Source: Rhodococcus sp. OK302
GTDB lineage: Bacteria; Actinomycetota; Actinomycetes; Mycobacteriales; Mycobacteriaceae
Reading direction: 5' to 3'
NCBI RefSeq assembly: GCF_002245895.1
Contig: NZ_NPJZ01000001.1
Location: 4,705,501-4,769,500, forward strand
Length of the DNA: 64,000 bases
Shown here: one piece after another, positions 53,475 to 62,520 of the stretch
Position numbering within the stretch: position 1 is the stretch's first letter
How the letters are laid out: each line of letters begins with the position of its first letter
Notes under the pieces: generated by a model
What the model saw: the letters and a program-made list of their open reading frames with translations, nothing else
Databases searched by the model: none
What the model was told of the DNA's origin: nothing
Position numbers and translations under genes: made by a program

Positions 53475-54266
53475 ATGATCGACAAGAATTACTATGGCCC
53501 CTGGGCTGTCATCGCCGGCGGATCTGAAGGTGTGGGCAGTGCATACGCCCGCCAATTAGCCACTGCCGGTATTAATCTCGTACTTCTCGCCCGCAAGAGT
53601 GGCCCACTCGAAGAGACCGCATCCGAGGCGCGCGCCCTGGGCGTCGAGGTCACGACACTCGAACTCGACCTACTGGACGACGATGCGCTCGATCACTTGC
53701 GAGCGGTCACGGACCCACTCGACGTGGGGCTGCTCGTATTCAACGCCGGCGCAGGATCATATGCCAGCGAATTCGTCAGCAGTGACCTCGCGGCTGTGCA
53801 GCGCACTATCGATCTGAACATCAAGAGCCAACTGGCCCTCACCCACCACTTCGGTGGCCGGATGAAAGAACGCGGTAGTGGCGGCATCATCCTGATGGGG
53901 TCGATCTCCGGGTACCTCGGAACCGAGCACATCAGTTTCTATGCTGCAGCAAAAGCTTTCGGAAGAATTTTTGCCGAGGGTTTGTGGCTCGAACTGGCTC
54001 CGCTCGGTGTTCACGTCCTCGAAGTAATTCCCGGCGCAACACGAACACCGGCGTTGGGCCGTCTGGGATTGAATCTCGACATGCCGGGCTTGGTCCTGGC
54101 AGATCCCGAAGACGTAGCCCGCGAAGGCCTCGAGCACCTCGATCAGGGCCCGATCTGGATTACCACCGGCCACTTCGAGACGGCACAGAAGCAAAGCGGC
54201 TTCGACCGCAGCGCACTGCTTCTCGAAGCTGCCGAGCGATTCCGAAAGATGTCGTCAGCGACATAA
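53475..54266 (+). CDS. SDR-family oxidoreductase
   Basis: It is a 263-residue SDR with WAVIAGGSEGVGSAYARQL (cofactor), VFNAGAGSYASEF, MGSISGYLG (Ser) and FYAAAKAFGRIFAEGLWLE (Tyr, Lys). The GGSEGVG loop differs from the classic TGxxxGIG. GAGAGGTGC lies before the ATG at 53475. It directly follows operator site 6, and the next SDR starts 34 bases downstream. Confidence 0.88.
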   Translation: MIDKNYYGPWAVIAGGSEGVGSAYARQLATAGINLVLLARKSGPLEETASEARALGVEVTTLELDLLDDDALDHLRAVTDPLDVGLLVFNAGAGSYASEFVSSDLAAVQRTIDLNIKSQLALTHHFGGRMKERGSGGIILMGSISGYLGTEHISFYAAAKAFGRIFAEGLWLELAPLGVHVLEVIPGATRTPALGRLGLNLDMPGLVLADPEDVAREGLEHLDQGPIWITTGHFETAQKQSGFDRSALLLEAAERFRKMSSAT

Positions 54267-54300
54267 ATCCCCTGCAATCCCCGAGAGAATCGAGAAGACC

Positions 54301-55077
54301 ATGGGCAGAAAGCTCAGCAACAAAATTGCTGTTATCACCGGCGCCGGCAGCGGCATCGGACGGGCATCTGCGATACGGTTCGCTGCCGACGGAGCAACCG
54401 TCGTGGTCAGCGATATCAACGGCGATTCTGCGACTGCCACAGCTGATCTGATCACCGACGCCGGCGGCAAAGCTACAGCCGTCACGACAGACGTCACCGA
54501 CGCCGAGGCTGTTTCATCCCTCGTGACCGGTACCGTCGAGAGCTACGGACGGCTCGATATCCTCTACAGCAATGCCGGTGGGCAGCAACCCAAACCCACC
54601 CTCGAGGTCACTCCCGCCGCCTTCGCCAATACTGTTGTGCTCAACCTGAATTCCATGTACTACGGAATATCAGCTGCACTGCCATTCATGCTCGAACAGA
54701 AATCAGGAGTATTCCTCTCGACGACCTCGGGAGCAGGCATCGGAGCGGTCCCCGGCCTGGCCGCATACGGAGCAGCCAAAGCCGGGATGATCAGCCTCAC
54801 CCGAAGTATCGCAGTCGAATACGGGGCCTTGGGCATTCGCGCAAACGTGATCTCACCCGGATCAATGGACACCCCCGGTCTACATCGATGGCTCGAAACC
54901 CATCCCGACGGTCCCGAAGCCTATGCGGCGCAGATCCCGTCAGGGCGCCTGGGCACTGCCGAGGATATCGCGTCGGTAGCGTCATTTCTGGTGAGCGACG
55001 AGTCCGCGTACATCAACGGCACTCTGGTTCCGGTAGACGGAGCCGCCCACTCCAGGCTCAGCATCCCCCGCTTCTGA
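54301..55077 (+). CDS. SDR-family oxidoreductase (classical, FabG-like)
   Basis: It is a 258-residue classical SDR: ITGAGSGIGRASAIRFAADGA, LYSNAGGQQPKPTLE, STTSGAGIGAVPG and YGAAKAGMISLTRS. The C-terminus FLVSDESAYINGTLVPVDGG-like end is standard. It oxidises a secondary alcohol or reduces a ketone. Probably co-transcribed with the SDR just upstream from operator site 6. Confidence 0.9.
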   Translation: MGRKLSNKIAVITGAGSGIGRASAIRFAADGATVVVSDINGDSATATADLITDAGGKATAVTTDVTDAEAVSSLVTGTVESYGRLDILYSNAGGQQPKPTLEVTPAAFANTVVLNLNSMYYGISAALPFMLEQKSGVFLSTTSGAGIGAVPGLAAYGAAKAGMISLTRSIAVEYGALGIRANVISPGSMDTPGLHRWLETHPDGPEAYAAQIPSGRLGTAEDIASVASFLVSDESAYINGTLVPVDGAAHSRLSIPRF

Positions 55078-55133
55078 GTACCCGAATGGATGCATCCAGA
55101 GCACCAAATCAATAGGGCTGCAAAGAAATACAC

Positions 55134-55154
55134 TTCTCCCAGTGAACGGGAAGC
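55134..55154. promoter_or_regulatory. IclR-type palindrome before binding protein 2
   Basis: TTCTCCCA-GTGAA-CGGGAAGC resembles the palindrome at 61569-61589 in front of the ABC operon. It is 90 bases upstream of the lipoprotein start. Confidence 0.55.
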
Positions 55155-55243
55155 CGTAGCGACCTCCACGCACACCGCACACTACGGTCATCTCAGAACT
55201 TCGCCATCCGGACGCATTCGCGTCACCTCTGGAAGGAACTCTC

Positions 55244-56851
55244 ATGAGATCGAAACGTGAACAGCGTTGGCTGTCTGTGGCGGCCGTCGCGGCTGCAGGA
55301 GCGGTGGCCTTGACCGGCTGTGGCAGCCCGAGTGCGGCTGTCGGAGGCGCAGCGGCCGGCACGGGAAGTCAAGGCAGCACCGGCGAAGTAGATACCAACG
55401 CCACGATGCGCGTCGGGGCGACTGTCGCGACGTCGCTCGATCCGGTCGCCGCCCCCGAGGCGGTGCGGACCCTGATGTCGACATGGCCCGTCTACGACCG
55501 ACTTCTCCAAGTCACCGAAGACGGCCAGTATGCCCCGATGCTCGCCACCGAGTGGACCTTCTCGGACAACGGGTCAACGCTGGATCTGAAACTGCGAGAA
55601 GGTGTTACGTTCACCGACGGCACACCGTTCAACGGTGACGCCGTCAAGGCCAACATCGACCGGTACCGGGCGGCAACAGGATCTGCCTCCGCAACCGCGA
55701 CCGCAGCCATCAGTTCGGTAGACGTAGTGGCGCCCAACGAAGTGAAGCTTCGATTGAGCCGCCCCACCACTACCATCCTCAACACCATCGCCATCCCGAT
55801 CGGTGGCGCGATGATCAGTCCCAAGGCGCTCGGAAACGCTGATCTCGCTACAAAACCGGTTGGCACCGGTGCGTACGTCCTCGAATCATTCGAGCCCGGA
55901 CAGAAGATCACCTACAAGCGGCGCTCCGACGGGAATATCTGGGATACCAATGCCGGAAAACCCGCAGAAGTACAGATCGGTGCCTACGCGCCCGATGCCA
56001 GCAACAACGCCATTCGCACCGGACAGTTGGACGTAGCGCAAGCCGGCGGCGGCACCACGCAACTGCAGAGTGAGATCGACTCGGGCAAGGTGATCGTCCG
56101 ACGCCAACCGACTGCCTCGACGGTTTCCGGAATGTTCTTGAACAGCACGATTCCCGCGCTGGCCAACATCAAGGTCCGTCAGGCTATCAACACTGCCCTC
56201 GATCGGGAGTCTTTGGTGGCGGCGTTCGGCGAAGGCCAGGCAGCACGTGTGCAACCCTTCCCGAGCACTTTGCCCGGGTTCTACGAGGCCGGCGAAAAGT
56301 CCTACGCCTACGACGTCGACGCAGCCAAAAAGCTACTCGCAGAGGCCGGCTACCCGAACGGGCTGGACCTCGGCGAGTTCCTGGTAGCCAACAACGGCAG
56401 GATGCCGGCCCAGGCTCAGGCCATCCAGGCCGGATTGGCAGAGATCGGCATCCAGATCGGACTGCGCTCGGTCGATATCCTGCAGTTGACCACTGAATAC
56501 AGCAAGTCCAACGCACCCGGCATGTTCACGTACATGACCTCCGCGTCTCTTGATCCTTCCGCCTGGTTCACCTGGCTCTACACCAGCCCGCTCACCCTTC
56601 CCGGTGGCACTCCCGAAGCCATGAAACCGCTCCTTGTCGGCGTCGATGACTCTTCACTCTCGGACACCGAACGCAAGGCGAAAGCTGAAGCCGTGAACAA
56701 GTTCTCGGTCGAGAACGCCCTCTATGCACCGCTGATGCAGGGCGTCACGGGAATGCTCATCACCCCGAAGGTCGGCGGAACCGGCACGGGCAATCTTCCT
56801 TTCACTCCCTTCGGAGTCAGTGATCTCAGAAACGTGTACATCACCAAGTAG
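55244..56851 (+). CDS. Peptide-type ABC transporter substrate-binding lipoprotein 2 (SBP_bac_5)
   Basis: It is a 535-residue exported lipoprotein with signal helix, LTGC lipobox (Cys26) and the family-5 binding fold (ATSLDPVAAPEAVRTLM; LDLKLREGVTFTDGTPFNGDAV; INTALDRESLVAAFGEGQAA). GGAAGG precedes the ATG. It converges on the Opp/Dpp-type ABC operon at 57585-61334 and shares an upstream palindrome with it, so it is the probable partner of that transporter. Confidence 0.9.
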   Translation: MRSKREQRWLSVAAVAAAGAVALTGCGSPSAAVGGAAAGTGSQGSTGEVDTNATMRVGATVATSLDPVAAPEAVRTLMSTWPVYDRLLQVTEDGQYAPMLATEWTFSDNGSTLDLKLREGVTFTDGTPFNGDAVKANIDRYRAATGSASATATAAISSVDVVAPNEVKLRLSRPTTTILNTIAIPIGGAMISPKALGNADLATKPVGTGAYVLESFEPGQKITYKRRSDGNIWDTNAGKPAEVQIGAYAPDASNNAIRTGQLDVAQAGGGTTQLQSEIDSGKVIVRRQPTASTVSGMFLNSTIPALANIKVRQAINTALDRESLVAAFGEGQAARVQPFPSTLPGFYEAGEKSYAYDVDAAKKLLAEAGYPNGLDLGEFLVANNGRMPAQAQAIQAGLAEIGIQIGLRSVDILQLTTEYSKSNAPGMFTYMTSASLDPSAWFTWLYTSPLTLPGGTPEAMKPLLVGVDDSSLSDTERKAKAEAVNKFSVENALYAPLMQGVTGMLITPKVGGTGTGNLPFTPFGVSDLRNVYITK

Positions 56852-56868
56852 GTAGTTCTGCCGCAAGA

Positions 56869-56910
56869 ATCGAGGCGGGTGTTCGGCGCAAGCCGAACAC
56901 CCGCCTCGAT
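56869..56910. terminator. Terminator after binding protein 2
   Basis: A perfect 19-bp stem has arms at 56869-56887 and 56892-56910 and a GCAA tetraloop. It lies 18 bases beyond the stop of binding protein 2. Confidence 0.85.
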
Positions 56911-56929
56911 CACTGGGATCATGCGCGCC

Positions 56930-57539
56930 AACACCGACGTCGTCGACCGGTGGACACTGCAGTCTTGAGTTCTCACCGGCAAAGAAGGAACCGATCTCGC
57001 TGTCACGGTAGGAAACACACCGTTAAGCCTGCCGGTCGTCATCTCCCCACTGGCATGACCGGACTGATCCACTGGCGGAGTGAGTGCGCGACTGTCCGGG
57101 CCGCCGAGTGTGTGGGAATGCGCGCCGTCATCTCGACTACCTCGAGCTACACAGTCGAAGAGATAGCGGACGCAACGAGCGAGAACCACTTCTTCCGGCT
57201 TTATCCGTGGACAAGCGTCCGTACCGGCGAAAGAAGGTGAACGCAAGCGCGGCATGGGAATTCCGCCCACCCTGACACCCACCAGCATGCTCGACGCAGC
57301 ACGCCGGCCACGGTAGGCAACGACTCAAAGGCGTCCTCGATCCCGAGGACGCTGCAGCAGCGGTAGAACTGGGGGCCGACGGCATTGTGGTGTCGAACGA
57401 CGGTGGTCGTCAACTCGACGGCGCATTGTCGGGCATCGAAGCCGTTCCCGCAGTTGTGGACCGGGTCGGTGGCATTGGCGGAGTACCCGTCTACTTGGAC
57501 AGCGGCATCCGACGCGGCAGCGACGTCTCAGCCGGGTAG
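56930..57539 (+). pseudogene. Decayed FMN-dependent alpha-hydroxyacid dehydrogenase (LldD-like)
   Basis: Pieces of an FMN hydroxyacid dehydrogenase are spread over several frames: VLTGKEGTDLAVTVGNTP then LSLPVVISP (from 56969), then after a frameshift TGMTGLIHWRSECATVRAAE and ISTTSSYTVEEIADA to about 57235. A large internal part is missing. From about 57334 comes [34 protein letters not shown] and [15 protein letters not shown], then a stop. The catalytic His of SNHGGRQ is Asp. No intact frame covers it, so it is a remnant of an oxidase for lactate, mandelate or a related hydroxyacid. It fills the gap between binding protein 2 and the ABC operon. Confidence 0.8.
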
Positions 57540-57582
57540 TAGGTACCGTCTGCAATTTCGTCGACGGTACCTACTACCCGGC
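57531..57582. terminator. Terminator of the ABC operon
   Basis: A perfect 20-bp stem has arms at 57531-57550 and 57563-57582 and a 12-base loop. It ends three bases before the last ABC gene (stop at 57585) and overlaps the pseudogene stop. Confidence 0.85.
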
Positions 57583-57584
57583 GC

Positions 57585-58433
57585 TCAGCGCGAGAAGCGT
57601 CTCAAACGAGGACTACGACCAGGAATCGCCGAGAGCAGTTCTCGCGTGTACTCGTGCTGGGGGTGATCGAACACCGCGACCGCGTCACCCGTCTCCATGA
57701 TCCGTCCCCGCTTCATCACCGAAACGTTGTCTGCAATAAGGCGTACCAACCGAAGATCATGTGAGATGAACAGATAGGCCAAGCCTCGCTCGGTTTGAAG
57801 GTCTCGAAGCAGGTTGATCACCTGCGCCTGGGTGGACACGTCCAACGCCGCCACCGGTTCATCACACACCATGAAACTCGGATCGGTAATCAATGCCCGT
57901 GCGATTGTCACACGCTGCAATTGTCCGCCCGACATTTCGTACGGGTAGCGCTCGAGGTGAGCCGCCGTGAGACCCACTCGCTTGATCATGTCCGTGGCCT
58001 TGGCGTATCGCTGGGCGCGAGAGCTTCCGCCCTTGACCAACAGCGGCTCGGTCACCGAATCCTTGATCAGCATACGAGGATTGAGCGAAGTGTACGGATC
58101 CTGGAAAATCATGGTGGCATCCGAACGCATCTTCTCGAGCTCACGGCGCCCGAGTGCTGCAATGTCGGTCCCGAGCAGTTCGATCGAACCCGAATCGGGT
58201 TCGATGAGGCGAAGCACCAACCGCCCGACTGTCGATTTGCCGGCCCCGCTCTCCCCCACCAACCCCATAGTGGTGCCGGGCGCAATATCGAGGTCCACCG
58301 AATCCACAGCTGTGAAGGTAGAACCCTTACGACGCAACAGAGTAGGTCCGTTCCCGTAAGTCTTTGTCAGGCCCCGAACGGACAGTGTTGCCCGGCCCGT
58401 CGACACTGCGGGTTCGCTCGATTGCACAGTCAT
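57585..58433 (-). CDS. Opp/Dpp-type ABC transporter ATPase (OppF-like)
   Basis: It is a 282-residue ABC ATPase with GLVGESGAGKST (Walker A), MIFQDPYTSLNPRM (Q-loop), MSGGQLQRVTIARAL (signature), FMVCDEPVAALD (Walker B) and FISHDL (H-loop). It powers import of peptide-like solutes with the OppD-like partner. It lacks the C-terminal Cys-rich extension seen in OppD. Its ATG overlaps the stop of the upstream ATPase (ATGA). It ends just before a 20-bp hairpin. Confidence 0.92.
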   Translation of the reverse strand: MTVQSSEPAVSTGRATLSVRGLTKTYGNGPTLLRRKGSTFTAVDSVDLDIAPGTTMGLVGESGAGKSTVGRLVLRLIEPDSGSIELLGTDIAALGRRELEKMRSDATMIFQDPYTSLNPRMLIKDSVTEPLLVKGGSSRAQRYAKATDMIKRVGLTAAHLERYPYEMSGGQLQRVTIARALITDPSFMVCDEPVAALDVSTQAQVINLLRDLQTERGLAYLFISHDLRLVRLIADNVSVMKRGRIMETGDAVAVFDHPQHEYTRELLSAIPGRSPRLRRFSR

Positions 58434-59464
58434 GCGGACACTCCTGGTAAAGCCAGATCGGCAGCTCGGGCACACCGGGTCAGGTGCGCTGCACTCACAT
58501 TTTCCAGATTCACTGCTCGGCCACACACGGATTCGACTGCGTGCGTGCAGCGCTCTTGGAAACGGCATGACGACGGAAACAGATGCGGCGGCGGAACGGA
58601 TCCGGGGATGTAACCCAACGGTTCTCCGCGCCCGGAGGGCTCCAGCATCGATTGCAGCAAGGCACTCGTGTACGGGTTCTTCGGCGTATAGAACAAGGGA
58701 TCCACTGGTGCCGACTCCACAACTTGTCCGGCGTACATGACCGTCACCCGATCACACATCTCGGCAACGACACTCAGATCGTGGGTGATGAGCAGGACTC
58801 CCAGGCCCAACTCTCCCTGCAACCTTCGGATCAGTTCGAGAACCTGGCGTTGCACGGTCACGTCCAGAGCCGTGGTCGGTTCGTCTGCAATCAACAGTTC
58901 GGGATCACAGGCCAACGCCATTGCAAGCATGACGCGTTGGCACATGCCGCCGCTGAACTCGTGCGGGTACTGATCAATTCGACGAGCCGCATCGGGGATC
59001 TCGACAAGCTCGAACAGTTCGATGACTCGCGCCTTCGCCTGCTTGCGTGACCAACCACGGTGCCTACGTATGGATTCAGCCACCTGATCGCCCACCGTGA
59101 ATGCCGGATTCAAACAACGACGAGGCTCCTGGAAGATCATCGCGGCCTGAACACCGCGGATGTCACTGAGCGCCTTCTCCGACAACCCGGAGATGGTTCG
59201 TCCGGACAGTCTCACGTCGCCGCGGCTGATTCGTGCGTTCTCCGGGAGCAGCCCCATGACGGCGAGCGAGGTCAGTGTCTTTCCGGATCCGGATTCACCG
59301 ACCAGTCCCACGGTCTCGTTACGCCGAACCGTCAGATCAACGCCGTCCACGACCTCGACCCAACCGTGCTCAGTACTGACTTCCACTGTGAGACCGGTGG
59401 TCTGCAGAACGACGTCCGAACCGGCGGCCTTGTCGACGACCACCGCCTGATCAAGAGTAGTCAC
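58430..59464 (-). CDS. Opp/Dpp-type ABC transporter ATPase (OppD-like)
   Basis: It is a 344-residue ABC ATPase: GLVGESGSGKTLTSLAVMG (Walker A), MIFQEPRRCLNPAF (Q-loop), FSGGMCQRVMLAMAL (signature), LLIADEPTTALD (Walker B) and LITHDLSVV. The C-terminal oligopeptide domain ends in SCRFQERCTHAVESVCG, the Cys cluster of OppD/DppD. Its start and stop overlap neighbours by four bases, consistent with one operon. Confidence 0.93.
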   Translation of the reverse strand: MTTLDQAVVVDKAAGSDVVLQTTGLTVEVSTEHGWVEVVDGVDLTVRRNETVGLVGESGSGKTLTSLAVMGLLPENARISRGDVRLSGRTISGLSEKALSDIRGVQAAMIFQEPRRCLNPAFTVGDQVAESIRRHRGWSRKQAKARVIELFELVEIPDAARRIDQYPHEFSGGMCQRVMLAMALACDPELLIADEPTTALDVTVQRQVLELIRRLQGELGLGVLLITHDLSVVAEMCDRVTVMYAGQVVESAPVDPLFYTPKNPYTSALLQSMLEPSGRGEPLGYIPGSVPPPHLFPSSCRFQERCTHAVESVCGRAVNLENVSAAHLTRCARAADLALPGVSA

Positions 59465-60393
59465 TTGCCTCCCTCCTTGTTCTGTCGTCCCATGGCGTCC
59501 CGCAGGCCGTCGCCGAGCAGTGACAGTGCCAAGATCGTCACCGAGATCATGATTGCGGGCGGAAAGAGTAGGTAGCTGCTGGTAGCAAGCGAGGACGCAG
59601 CTTCCTTGAGCATCAGACCCCAGGTCGCCTGCGGCGCACGGGCTCCGAGGCCCAAGTACGAGAGACTTGCCTCAGCGACGATGGCTGCCGAAGCAGCAAA
59701 GGAAGCCTGGACGAGCAACGGCGCTGATACTGCGGGTAGGACGTGCCTGAAGATGATGCGACCGTGCCCACATCCAGCGGCGCGGGCACTTTCGATGTAC
59801 AACTCGGAACGAGTGCTCTGGGTGGACGCGCGGACAACTCGGTAGATGGACGGGATGATCAGGATGCCGATGGCCAGCATCGCCGTAGTCAGTCCGGGGC
59901 CGAGAATGCCGATGATCACCACTGCCAGGATGAGTGGCGGCAAGGTCATCAGAGCATCGATGACACGACTCGTCACGGCGTCACCGACTCCGCCGAAGTA
60001 CCCGGCCAACAGACCGAGCGGCACGCCGATCGCCAGCGCGATACCCACTGCTTCGAAAGACGCGAGCAAATCGAGTCGGGTGGCCACGATCAACCGACTG
60101 AGGACGTCCCGGCCGAGTTCATCGGTACCCAGCCAGTGCGCCGACGACGGTGGTTCCAGACGATCCGCGATGGACGCCTTGTTCGGGTCTTGCGGGGCAA
60201 GCCAATCCGCACATACCGTCACTGCGATCAGGAGCGTGATGACTCCGACGGCAGCCATCGCGACCTTGTCTGCGAGCAGTCTCCGAAGGACTCTGCTGCG
60301 CTGGAACCACGACTTCGACTCGACCGGCGCGTCTGTCTGCGAATCCGGCCGATTCACAACAACTTCGAACTTTTCGAGCTCAGGTATCGTCAT
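59461..60393 (-). CDS. Opp/Dpp-type ABC transporter permease (OppC-like)
   Basis: It is a 310-residue inner-membrane permease with six helices. The N-terminal cytoplasmic leader and APQDPNKASIADRLEPPSSAHWLGTDELGRDVLSR identify the OppC/DppC group. The EAA loop, ESARAAGCGHGRIIFRHVLP, contacts the ATPases. It pairs with the OppB-like permease, whose gene overlaps it by four bases. Confidence 0.93.
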   Translation of the reverse strand: MTIPELEKFEVVVNRPDSQTDAPVESKSWFQRSRVLRRLLADKVAMAAVGVITLLIAVTVCADWLAPQDPNKASIADRLEPPSSAHWLGTDELGRDVLSRLIVATRLDLLASFEAVGIALAIGVPLGLLAGYFGGVGDAVTSRVIDALMTLPPLILAVVIIGILGPGLTTAMLAIGILIIPSIYRVVRASTQSTRSELYIESARAAGCGHGRIIFRHVLPAVSAPLLVQASFAASAAIVAEASLSYLGLGARAPQATWGLMLKEAASSLATSSYLLFPPAIMISVTILALSLLGDGLRDAMGRQNKEGGK

Positions 60394-61334
60394 CGGACTC
60401 TCAATCTCGGGTTGAAGTAGCCGTAGGAGGCGTCAACAAGTAGATTCACCGCGGTTACCACCAGTGCAATGAAGAGCACGAGGCCTTGCAAAGTCACCAG
60501 ATCACCAGTCAGTACCGCGTCTACGCTCACCGACCCGAGTCCGGGGATAGCAAAGAGTTTCTCCACCACTACTGCGCCACCGACCATTTGGGTAACTACC
60601 AATCCCAAGACAGTCACTACTGGAACGGCAGCATTCTTAGCCGCGTGTTTTCCGACCACGGTGACGCGCCGGAGTCCTTTCGCCCTCGCGGTTCGGACGT
60701 AATCCTCTTCGAGAGCGTCGACCATGGCGCTGCGCACTTGGCGCGTAAGCAATGCTGCAGGAATCAGTGCGAGAGACAACGCAGGCAGGGTCATGTACGT
60801 GAGCCAAGGAACCAGTCCGTCCGACAGCGTCGCGTATCCGGTTGCCGGGAACATCTGCGACGATACTGCGAGAAACAAGATGAGTAGAACTCCCGCGACA
60901 AACGGCGGGACTGACATCAACAGCGCGGCAACACTATTTGCGAGCCAGTCCACGACCCCTCCCTTGTAGACGGCAGCGAGGGTTCCGAGTGTCAGACCCA
61001 GGACAACCGTAAAGATGAGCGAAAGCAGAACCAACGCGGCTGTAATCGGCAAGCGGAACATCAGATCACTCAGGACCGACTGGTGTGTGATCGGCGAAGT
61101 CCCGAAATCACCACGCACGGCGTTTCCCAGATATTCGACGTATCTGACTAGCATGGGCCGATCCAGTCCCAACGCGGCTCGCGATTCTGCCAGTTTCTCC
61201 GGCGTCGGATTGTCGCCGGCCAGTGCCAGAGCAGGATCGGAAGGCGACAACTCCATCAGGACAAAAACTAGAAATGTCACGATGAGGATCGTCGGTATGG
61301 CAAGCAGCACTCGTTGCCTGATAAATCGCACCAT
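60390..61334 (-). CDS. Opp/Dpp-type ABC transporter permease (OppB-like)
   Basis: It is a 314-residue permease with six helices: FIRQRVLLAIPTILIVTFLVFVLM at the start, LGLDRPMLVRYVEYLGNAVRGDFG in the large loop and EEDYVRTARAKGLRR as the EAA loop. It is the first gene of the four-gene ABC operon. I use MVRFIRQR because GGTGAAG precedes it; an ATG at 61346 would add four residues. A palindrome at 61569-61589, 235 bases upstream, is the likely operator. Confidence 0.9.
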   Translation of the reverse strand: MVRFIRQRVLLAIPTILIVTFLVFVLMELSPSDPALALAGDNPTPEKLAESRAALGLDRPMLVRYVEYLGNAVRGDFGTSPITHQSVLSDLMFRLPITAALVLLSLIFTVVLGLTLGTLAAVYKGGVVDWLANSVAALLMSVPPFVAGVLLILFLAVSSQMFPATGYATLSDGLVPWLTYMTLPALSLALIPAALLTRQVRSAMVDALEEDYVRTARAKGLRRVTVVGKHAAKNAAVPVVTVLGLVVTQMVGGAVVVEKLFAIPGLGSVSVDAVLTGDLVTLQGLVLFIALVVTAVNLLVDASYGYFNPRLRVR

Positions 61335-61568
61335 CAGCTTCACCATCCTCGAAAACCCGCGCGCACATCGGCAGACGGATCGACACATGAACATTGACCG
61401 GAGCTCACGAATGGAATGAAATGTTCTGAAAAATGTTGCATTGCAACTGATTAGACACATTGTGAGTCACCTCGACGTCAGTTGAACGTCGCAGAGGAGA
61501 TTTCCCGGTAGCCGCAACTGCGGGCAGTGCCGTGAGGATAGAGGCGCCCGCGCGCCGGAGTCACACCA

Positions 61569-61589
61569 TTCTCCCGCTGAACGGGAGAA
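61569..61589. promoter_or_regulatory. Palindrome before the ABC operon
   Basis: TTCTCCCG-CTGAA-CGGGAGAA is perfect, with 8-bp arms and a 5-base spacer. It lies between the IclR stop (61614) and the OppB-like gene (61334). Related copies are at 55134, 63728 and 63837. Confidence 0.65.
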
Positions 61590-61613
61590 CGAACGCTGAC
61601 GGAGTACCTCAGG

Positions 61614-62456
61614 TCAGAGTCGTTCGGTCCCGCGACTCATATCGAGCATCCACGACAACACCCGGCTGCTCTCCGGTGCCGCGTTACCTTCGCGCACAAC
61701 AGAATCGCCGGGCGCATCGGGGAACAGTGCCTCTGTCGCGCGGCGCGCGGCGGCAAGCAAGACTGGTGCCGAGCGTTCGAAAACCCCAGGCCTGAGGTCA
61801 CCGGAAAGTGAGAAGCCGGCGTGCACACCGGTTGGCGCCCGCAATGCCGCGGCCACACAACCGATTCCGAAGGCGACTTCCTGACGGTCGAACGCAAGTC
61901 CGTTGCGAGCGCGGATTCGAGCAAGCTCAAGATGCAAAGAGCCGCGGTCGACTATCGTCGACGCGGTGCGGGCAGACAGCTTCGCAGGAAGTAGCGTGTC
62001 CACCTGCTCAGGCGACCAGAACGACAACACCGATTTTCCCAGAGCGGTGGCATGCGCGGGAATCCGGATACCCACTCGCGTCGGCACTCGCGGAAACGCC
62101 TGTCCCCCTACCTTGTCGAGATACACTACGTCGGTTCCGTCCAGGTAGCCGAGATGCGCAACCAAACCGGTCTCGGCGTGCAGCGTATGCAATATCGGTG
62201 CAGCGGCGGTTCTCAGTCGGGAATGGTTGACCACCTTGGCACCAAGCTCCTTGGAGCGAGCACCCAGAAGATAGAAGTCGCCCGTGTGTCGAAGCCACCC
62301 GTAACCCACCAACTGTTCGAGAATCCGATGGGTGGTCGACCGTGCCAGCCCCGTGCGCTCGGTAACGTCCACGAGGCGCAACATCGACGTGTCGGTATCG
62401 AAGACACTCATGATCAGAGTCATTCGCTCGATCATCGACGGAGATCCGGTAGTCAT
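61614..62456 (-). CDS. IclR-family transcriptional regulator
   Basis: It is a 280-residue regulator with an N-terminal winged helix (SMLRLVDVTERTGLARSTTHRILEQLVGYGWL) and an effector domain (HLGYLDGTDVVYLDKV; RIPAHATALGKSVLSF). GAGGAG lies before the ATG. It sits between the ABC operon and the HsaA-like monooxygenase, all on the minus strand. The TTCTCCC..CGGGA palindromes near the ABC operon, binding protein 2 and the right window edge are its candidate operators. Confidence 0.9.
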   Translation of the reverse strand: MTTGSPSMIERMTLIMSVFDTDTSMLRLVDVTERTGLARSTTHRILEQLVGYGWLRHTGDFYLLGARSKELGAKVVNHSRLRTAAAPILHTLHAETGLVAHLGYLDGTDVVYLDKVGGQAFPRVPTRVGIRIPAHATALGKSVLSFWSPEQVDTLLPAKLSARTASTIVDRGSLHLELARIRARNGLAFDRQEVAFGIGCVAAALRAPTGVHAGFSLSGDLRPGVFERSAPVLLAAARRATEALFPDAPGDSVVREGNAAPESSRVLSWMLDMSRGTERL

Positions 62457-62520
62457 TTTCTCCTCGCCTGCTGGTCAATATCTCTGCTGGTCCGATATCT
62501 CACTGTGTTTGTCGCCTCGA

